Shown here in pieces: positions 60,435-64,000 of a stretch of 64,000 bases of DNA; positions within the stretch are counted from its first letter, which is position 1; every line of letters begins with the position of its first letter. The notes under the pieces were generated by a model, which ran no database searches, was not told where the DNA came from, and saw only the letters and a list, made by a program, of their open reading frames with translations. The stretch is from Bog-756 sp963845485 (GTDB taxonomy: Bacteria; Actinomycetota; Acidimicrobiia; Acidimicrobiales; RAAP-2), in NCBI GenBank assembly GCA_963845485.1, contig CAWJSI010000015.1, forward strand, positions 248,001-312,000. The letters are read 5' to 3'. Both the position numbers and the translations under genes were made by a program.

Positions 60435-61394
60435 TCAGGCGGGATCGACCGTTCCGAGGTAGGACCGGTCGACGTGGTCGTCGGTGAACCCCATGGACCG
60501 GTACAGCTTCACGGCGGCGACGTTGTCGGCGTCGACGTAGAGCATGCCCAGCGAGAGGCCTTGGGCAGCCAACCAGTCGAGGCCGGCTTGGGTCAGGGCG
60601 CGTCCCCACCCGCGGCCGTGGAAGTCGGGGTCGACGCCGATGACGTAGATCTCACCCATCGGCGGGTCGGTGGTGGCGTGGACCTTGGTCCAGCAAAATC
60701 CGGCCATGCGGTCGTCGGCTTCGAGGATCAGGAATCCGCGGCGGTCGAACCACGGTTCATGCTCCCGCTCGTGGAGGGTGGCCCGATCCCAGCCGCCCTG
60801 TTCGGGATGGGAAGCGAAGGCCCGGTTGTTCACGGACAGCCAGGCGTCGTCATCGGCACCGGGCCGGAACGCCCGTGTGGGCGGTGACTCCACATCAGGG
60901 GCGTGCACGGAGACGGGAAGGGGCAGGGGGCACCGCATCTGGATGAGATCTCGTTCAGGGCCGAACCCGTGCCGGGCGGCCAGGGCGTCGGCCGACGCCG
61001 ACGCCTTCGGCACCCAGAGCCGGACCGTCCTCCCTCCCCACTCGGCCACCCGGGCGACGACGGCACCGACCAGGGCATCGGCTACGGCCGAGGCCGGCCC
61101 GGCGGAAGGATCGACGAGGATCTCGACCGCGTACTCGCCACCGACGCGCTCGCGCGTCACCTGGGCGTAGCCGAGCAACGGGGACGCCCCGGCTTCCCGG
61201 GCCGTAACGCCTGCGGTTCGGTGCCCGTCCGTCGTGTCGCTCGGATGCCACGACTCCCGGGCGAGCGCGATTCGTTGGTGCTCGCTTAACGGGGCATGCC
61301 CGAGGGCCGCCTCCACCCGGTCGGCCAGGGCCGTGACGGACTCTCGCAGATCGGCTGTCGGTTCGTCCGCCATGCCGAGCGTCAGGGCCACCAT
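60435..61394 (-). CDS. mshD: Mycothiol synthase MshD
   Basis: Acetyl-CoA:Cys-GlcN-Ins acetyltransferase, last step of mycothiol synthesis. Two GNAT domains span 319 residues. Close matches to mycobacterial MshD are ERDLIQMRCPLP, VNNRAFASHPEQGGWD, EPWFDRRGFLILEADD, FCWTKVHATTDPPMGEIYVIGVDP, the acetyl-CoA loop HGRGWGRAL and LYVDADNVAAVKLYRSMGF. ATG 61394 is chosen because TAGCGT ends seven bases upstream. It diverges from nth across only 30 bases. mshC is at 4928-6082. Confidence 0.93.
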   Translation of the reverse strand: MVALTLGMADEPTADLRESVTALADRVEAALGHAPLSEHQRIALARESWHPSDTTDGHRTAGVTAREAGASPLLGYAQVTRERVGGEYAVEILVDPSAGPASAVADALVGAVVARVAEWGGRTVRLWVPKASASADALAARHGFGPERDLIQMRCPLPLPVSVHAPDVESPPTRAFRPGADDDAWLSVNNRAFASHPEQGGWDRATLHEREHEPWFDRRGFLILEADDRMAGFCWTKVHATTDPPMGEIYVIGVDPDFHGRGWGRALTQAGLDWLAAQGLSLGMLYVDADNVAAVKLYRSMGFTDDHVDRSYLGTVDPA

Positions 61395-61401
61395 CGACAG
61401 C

Positions 61402-61417
61402 ACGCTACCGGTAGTCT
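61402..61417. promoter_or_regulatory. Overlapping divergent promoters of mshD and nth
   Basis: The mshD -10 (TAGCGT, minus strand, 61402-61407) and the nth -10 (TAGTCT, plus strand, 61412-61417) are four bases apart. Each sits seven bases from its own start codon, so each -35 region lies in the other gene. Polymerase should occupy only one at a time. Confidence 0.55.
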
Positions 61418-61424
61418 CCCCGTC

Positions 61425-62165
61425 GTGGCCCGACCCCGAACTCCGGCCGGGCGGGCCCGGCGGACGGCCGAACGCCTGGCCGAGGTGTTCCCGGGTTCGG
61501 CCCGGGATCTGTGTGCTCTCGACTACAGCGACCCCTTCCAACTCCTCTGTGCGACCATCTTGTCGGCTCAGTGCACCGACGAGCGGGTCAACCTGACCAC
61601 GCCCGCCCTCTTCGCCCGGTTCCCTGATGCCTACGCGCTGGCCGTGGCCGATCCGGCCGAGGTCGAGGGCATCATCCATTCGACAGGGTTTTTCCGTGCC
61701 AAGGCCCGGAACCTGATCGGGATGGCGACGGCCGTCGTCGACCGATTCGGTGGCGTGGTCCCCTCATCGATGGCCGACTTGGTGACTCTCCCCGGTGTGG
61801 GACGCAAGACGGCGAACGTACTTCGCAGTGTGGCCTTTGCTCTTCCCGGGATGCCGGTCGACACGCACGTCCAGCGGCTGTCGGCCCGACTGGGGTTGAG
61901 CACGGCTCGGGACCCGGTGCGCATGGAGACCGAACTCAACGCCATGATTCCCGCAGCCGGGCGCGGTGTATTCAGCCTCCGCCTCATTCTCCACGGCCGG
62001 GCCACCTGCACCGCTCGGCGTCCGCGCTGTGAACGGTGCGTCCTGGCTGACTTCTGCCCGTCGGTGCAGTCACCGACGGTGGTCGGAGAAGGACCAACGG
62101 TGGCCTCCGGGGGAACGGGGAGGTCGCCACGGCGGGGAATCGCCGGGCCGGATACCTCGACATAG
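61425..62165 (+). CDS. nth: Endonuclease III
   Basis: Base-excision glycosylase/AP lyase for oxidised pyrimidines, 246 residues. The helix-hairpin-helix LPGVGRKTANV carries catalytic K128, and D146 lies in VDTHVQR. The [4Fe-4S] loop is C195-x6-C202-x2-C205-x5-C211. LLCATILSAQCTDERVN is the N-terminal signature. GTG 61425 begins at the predicted transcript start. The last 35 residues are Gly/Thr/Arg rich. A strong hairpin lies about 200 bases downstream. Confidence 0.94.
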   Translation: MARPRTPAGRARRTAERLAEVFPGSARDLCALDYSDPFQLLCATILSAQCTDERVNLTTPALFARFPDAYALAVADPAEVEGIIHSTGFFRAKARNLIGMATAVVDRFGGVVPSSMADLVTLPGVGRKTANVLRSVAFALPGMPVDTHVQRLSARLGLSTARDPVRMETELNAMIPAAGRGVFSLRLILHGRATCTARRPRCERCVLADFCPSVQSPTVVGEGPTVASGGTGRSPRRGIAGPDTST

Positions 62166-62490
62166 TGGTGTGCCGGGAGAAAGAAGCCCACGAACAGGAC
62201 ATTTGTCACGTGGATGAGGACAGATCGGTCACCGGCGCGCGCATTTAGGTTGTTCGTGACTGGCATTCACACCGAAAACGTGATGATCTAGAGGTCTCGG
62301 AACCGGTTCCCGCCAACTGGTTCCGCAGAGCGGTGTTCGGGATCCGCCGCCCGACCCGCTCGCGCGAAGGCACCCTTCGGGGTGCCTTCGCCGCGTCTGG
62401 GGTCCGGACGCCGGGACCATCTCGAGGCGGACCGTTACGGGACGCCCGACCCGACCCAACGTGCCCTTCAGCCGACCCACCGCCCGACGG
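62166..62490. other. 325-base intergenic region between nth and a convergent small gene
   Basis: No convincing reading frame or tRNA is present. It holds the 12-base palindrome GGAACCGGTTCC (near 62300) and the strong hairpin at 62364-62391. Its base composition is slightly less GC-rich at the left end than the coding DNA around it. A small RNA cannot be excluded. Confidence 0.6.
62364..62391. terminator. 12-bp TTCG-loop hairpin terminator
   Basis: GCGAAGGCACCC (62364-62375) pairs perfectly with 62380-62391 around a TTCG tetraloop. It lies between convergent genes and could end transcripts from both sides; no U-tract. Confidence 0.75.
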
Positions 62491-62688
62491 TCAACGGCGG
62501 CTCAAGGCGAGGGAGAGCTTGGCCAGACGCCGGTTGGCGCTGTTCAGCGACCGCTCGATGGCGAACAGCTCGCGGGCGGTCTCCTCGTCTTTGGCAGCGT
62601 CGGCCGCATCGGCATGGACCGTGATTCTCCTGCTCAGCTCATCGAGGGCGGTGGCTAGGGACGAGAGTTCGGCGGAGCTGGTGGCCAT
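62491..62688 (-). CDS. Small helical hypothetical protein
   Basis: 65 residues, almost wholly alpha-helical, with heptad-like spacing of Leu/Ala (LSSLATALDELSRRITVHA and ETARELFAIERSLNSANRRL). Probably a small coiled-coil dimer. No known function was recognised. ATG 62688 is preferred to a start at 62778 because the upstream residues lack the helical pattern. CATGAT, six bases before this ATG, could be a -10. It diverges from hisD across 116 bases. Confidence 0.6.
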   Translation of the reverse strand: MATSSAELSSLATALDELSRRITVHADAADAAKDEETARELFAIERSLNSANRRLAKLSLALSRR

Positions 62689-62789
62689 GCACCGATCATG
62701 ACATCCGCTCGGGGCCGGTGACACCTCGTCACCCGGCGACCGAGCCCTCTCCGTCCGATGGACGGGGCCGGCCGCCATCGACGGTCCGG

Positions 62790-62795
62790 TAGCAT
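62790..62795 (+). promoter_or_regulatory. Candidate -10 of hisD
   Basis: TAGCAT ends nine bases before ATG 62805. No Shine-Dalgarno is present. Confidence 0.4.
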
Positions 62796-62804
62796 CGATG
62801 GGCT

Positions 62805-64000
62805 ATGACGCTCCGCCGCCTCGACTTCCGCGGCTTCACCGGCAACCGCAGGGCCCTGCGGGATGCGCTGCCGCGTCCCACCGACGAACAGGACCGCTCG
62901 TCGGAGGCCGTGGCGGCCATCCTGGCCGAGGTGCGGGCCGACGGAGACGCCGCGGTGCGGAGGTTCGGCCAGAAGTTCGACGGCGTGGATATCGACGAGC
63001 TGCGAGTCCCTGAACAGGAGATCCAAGCAGCCCTGGCCCGCATTCCTGGCCCACTGCAAGAGGCCCTCGACGTGGCCCACGACCGGATCCTGGCCTACCA
63101 CGCCCACGAGTCGGCCGACCCCGAAGCAGAGAACTTCGAGTCGGGTGGGATCGATGTCCGCCACCTGGTCCGCCCGGTGGCCCGGGCCGGTTGCTATGCA
63201 CCGGGGGGACGGGCCCGCTATCCCTCCACTGTCCTCATGTGCGCCGTCCCCGCCCAGGTGGCCGGCGTCGAAGAGATCGTCCTGTGTGTGCCGCCGGGTC
63301 CCGATGGTCGCATCGACGACGCCTCACTGGCCGCCGCCGCCGTGGCCGGAATCCATGAGGTCTTCCGGGTGGGCGGAGCACAAGCCATCGCCGCCATGGC
63401 CTACGGCACCGAGTCCATCGAGGCCGTTGACGTCATCGTCGGGCCGGGTAACCGGTATGTGGCTGAGGCCAAGCGCCAGGTCTCCGGGGTCGTCGGCGTC
63501 GCCTCGGCGTTCGCCGGGCCCTCCGAGGTGGTGGTGGTGGCCGGACCAGGCGCCCCCACCGAACTGGCCGCCATCGACCTGGTCGTCCAGGCCGAGCACG
63601 GACCCGACGGCCTGGCCTGGCTGGTGACCTGGTCCGAGGCGGTGGCCGAGGCCGTCACCGCCCAGGTCGACCGCATCGTCCGGGCATCACCGCGACGCGC
63701 CGACCTCGAAGCCACCCTGGCTGCCGGTGGGTACGCCGTGGTCGTGGACGGTCCGAAGCAGGCCATGGCCGTCGCCAACATCGTGGCTCCCGAGCACCTG
63801 GAGATCATGACCCGGGATGCCCCGTCGCTCCTCTCCCAGGTGACCTCGGCCGGCGCGGTGTTTCTCGGGTCGTCGTCACCGGCCAGCATGGGGGACTACC
63901 TGGCCGGGCCGAATCATGTCCTTCCGACTAATCGCACCGCCCGGTTCGCCAGCGCGCTGCGGGTGGACGACTTCCGAAGGCACATCCACGCCGTGACCAT
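62805..64000 (+). CDS. hisD: Histidinol dehydrogenase, 3'-truncated
   Basis: NAD+-dependent zinc enzyme that oxidises L-histidinol to histidine in two steps. The frame starts MTLRRLDFRGFTGNRRAL and stays open to the window end, giving 398 of about 430 residues. Zinc-site residues seen are Q262 and H265 (VVQAEHGPDG) and D364 (SMGDYLAGPNHVLPT). CYAPGGRARYPST, GGAQAIAAMAYGTE and IVGPGNRYVAEAKRQV are the core motifs; PEHLEIM carries the catalytic histidine. It probably heads a histidine operon continuing outside the window. Confidence 0.95.
   Translation, partial: MTLRRLDFRGFTGNRRALRDALPRPTDEQDRSSEAVAAILAEVRADGDAAVRRFGQKFDGVDIDELRVPEQEIQAALARIPGPLQEALDVAHDRILAYHAHESADPEAENFESGGIDVRHLVRPVARAGCYAPGGRARYPSTVLMCAVPAQVAGVEEIVLCVPPGPDGRIDDASLAAAAVAGIHEVFRVGGAQAIAAMAYGTESIEAVDVIVGPGNRYVAEAKRQVSGVVGVASAFAGPSEVVVVAGPGAPTELAAIDLVVQAEHGPDGLAWLVTWSEAVAEAVTAQVDRIVRASPRRADLEATLAAGGYAVVVDGPKQAMAVANIVAPEHLEIMTRDAPSLLSQVTSAGAVFLGSSSPASMGDYLAGPNHVLPTNRTARFASALRVDDFRRHIHAVT

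Overview
The window is 64 kb of high-GC DNA from an actinobacterium, almost wholly protein coding on both strands. No rRNA, tRNA, insertion sequence, prophage or CRISPR array could be recognised. Mycothiol genes (mshC, mshD), an F420-linked NADP reductase, a phosphatidylinositol mannoside (PIM) type lipid cluster, an InhA-like enoyl reductase and a GYWLVASDGG repeat protein all point to Actinobacteria. I infer class Acidimicrobiia or a close relative. Much of the gene order (thrS-HIT-pgsA-acyltransferase-pimA, pdxST-yebC-ruvCAB, yajC-secDF-rel-hisS-aspS, alaS-ruvX-mltG-aroE) follows the order I recall from Mycobacterium.

Layout. 0-5 kb: a 5'-truncated aldehyde dehydrogenase, then a leftward group (enoyl-ACP reductase, two NTF2-fold proteins, a flavin acyl-CoA dehydrogenase-like enzyme), then a frameshifted F420H2:NADP oxidoreductase. 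5-14 kb: mshC, thrS, a HIT protein, a glyoxalase-fold protein, and a lipid cluster in which a triple-PAS diguanylate cyclase sits between the acyltransferase and the PimA-like mannosyltransferase. 14-24 kb: a membrane M48 protease, divergent marR/yceI with a candidate operator, PLP synthesis (pdxS, pdxT), yebC, ruvCAB, queuosine genes queA and tgt. 24-34 kb: yajC-secD-secF, the (p)ppGpp enzyme rel, hisS, aspS, rarA. 34-38 kb: a secreted sedolisin protease with a six-repeat tail. 38-45 kb: alaS, ruvX, mltG (frameshifted), aroE, a RodA-like SEDS protein, a DUF151 protein. 45-52 kb: a second SEDS protein, polyphosphate kinase, a UPF0104-type membrane protein, an AI-2E family permease. 52-56 kb: polyprenol-phosphate mannose synthase translationally coupled to a two-component system, then an alpha/beta hydrolase. 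56-64 kb: a tandem-MerR regulator with menG and menF, a MaoC hydratase, a VIT-type metal transporter, mshD divergent from nth, a 65-residue helical protein, and hisD running off the end.

Two organisational habits stand out. Operon-internal genes very often overlap by four bases (ATGA or GTGA), which suggests translational coupling. About seventeen first-in-transcript genes have no Shine-Dalgarno sequence but carry a TAnnnT hexamer ending 6-9 bases before the start codon, as expected of leaderless mRNAs. Two genes (the F420 reductase and mltG) need a one-base correction to read through, and the start of rel may need another. These are either assembly indels or real lesions.

The most unusual arrangements are the c-di-GMP cyclase inside the PIM cluster, the long charged tails on YajC and SecF, the tandem-MerR regulator coupled to menaquinone genes, and the fully overlapping leaderless promoters of mshD and nth.
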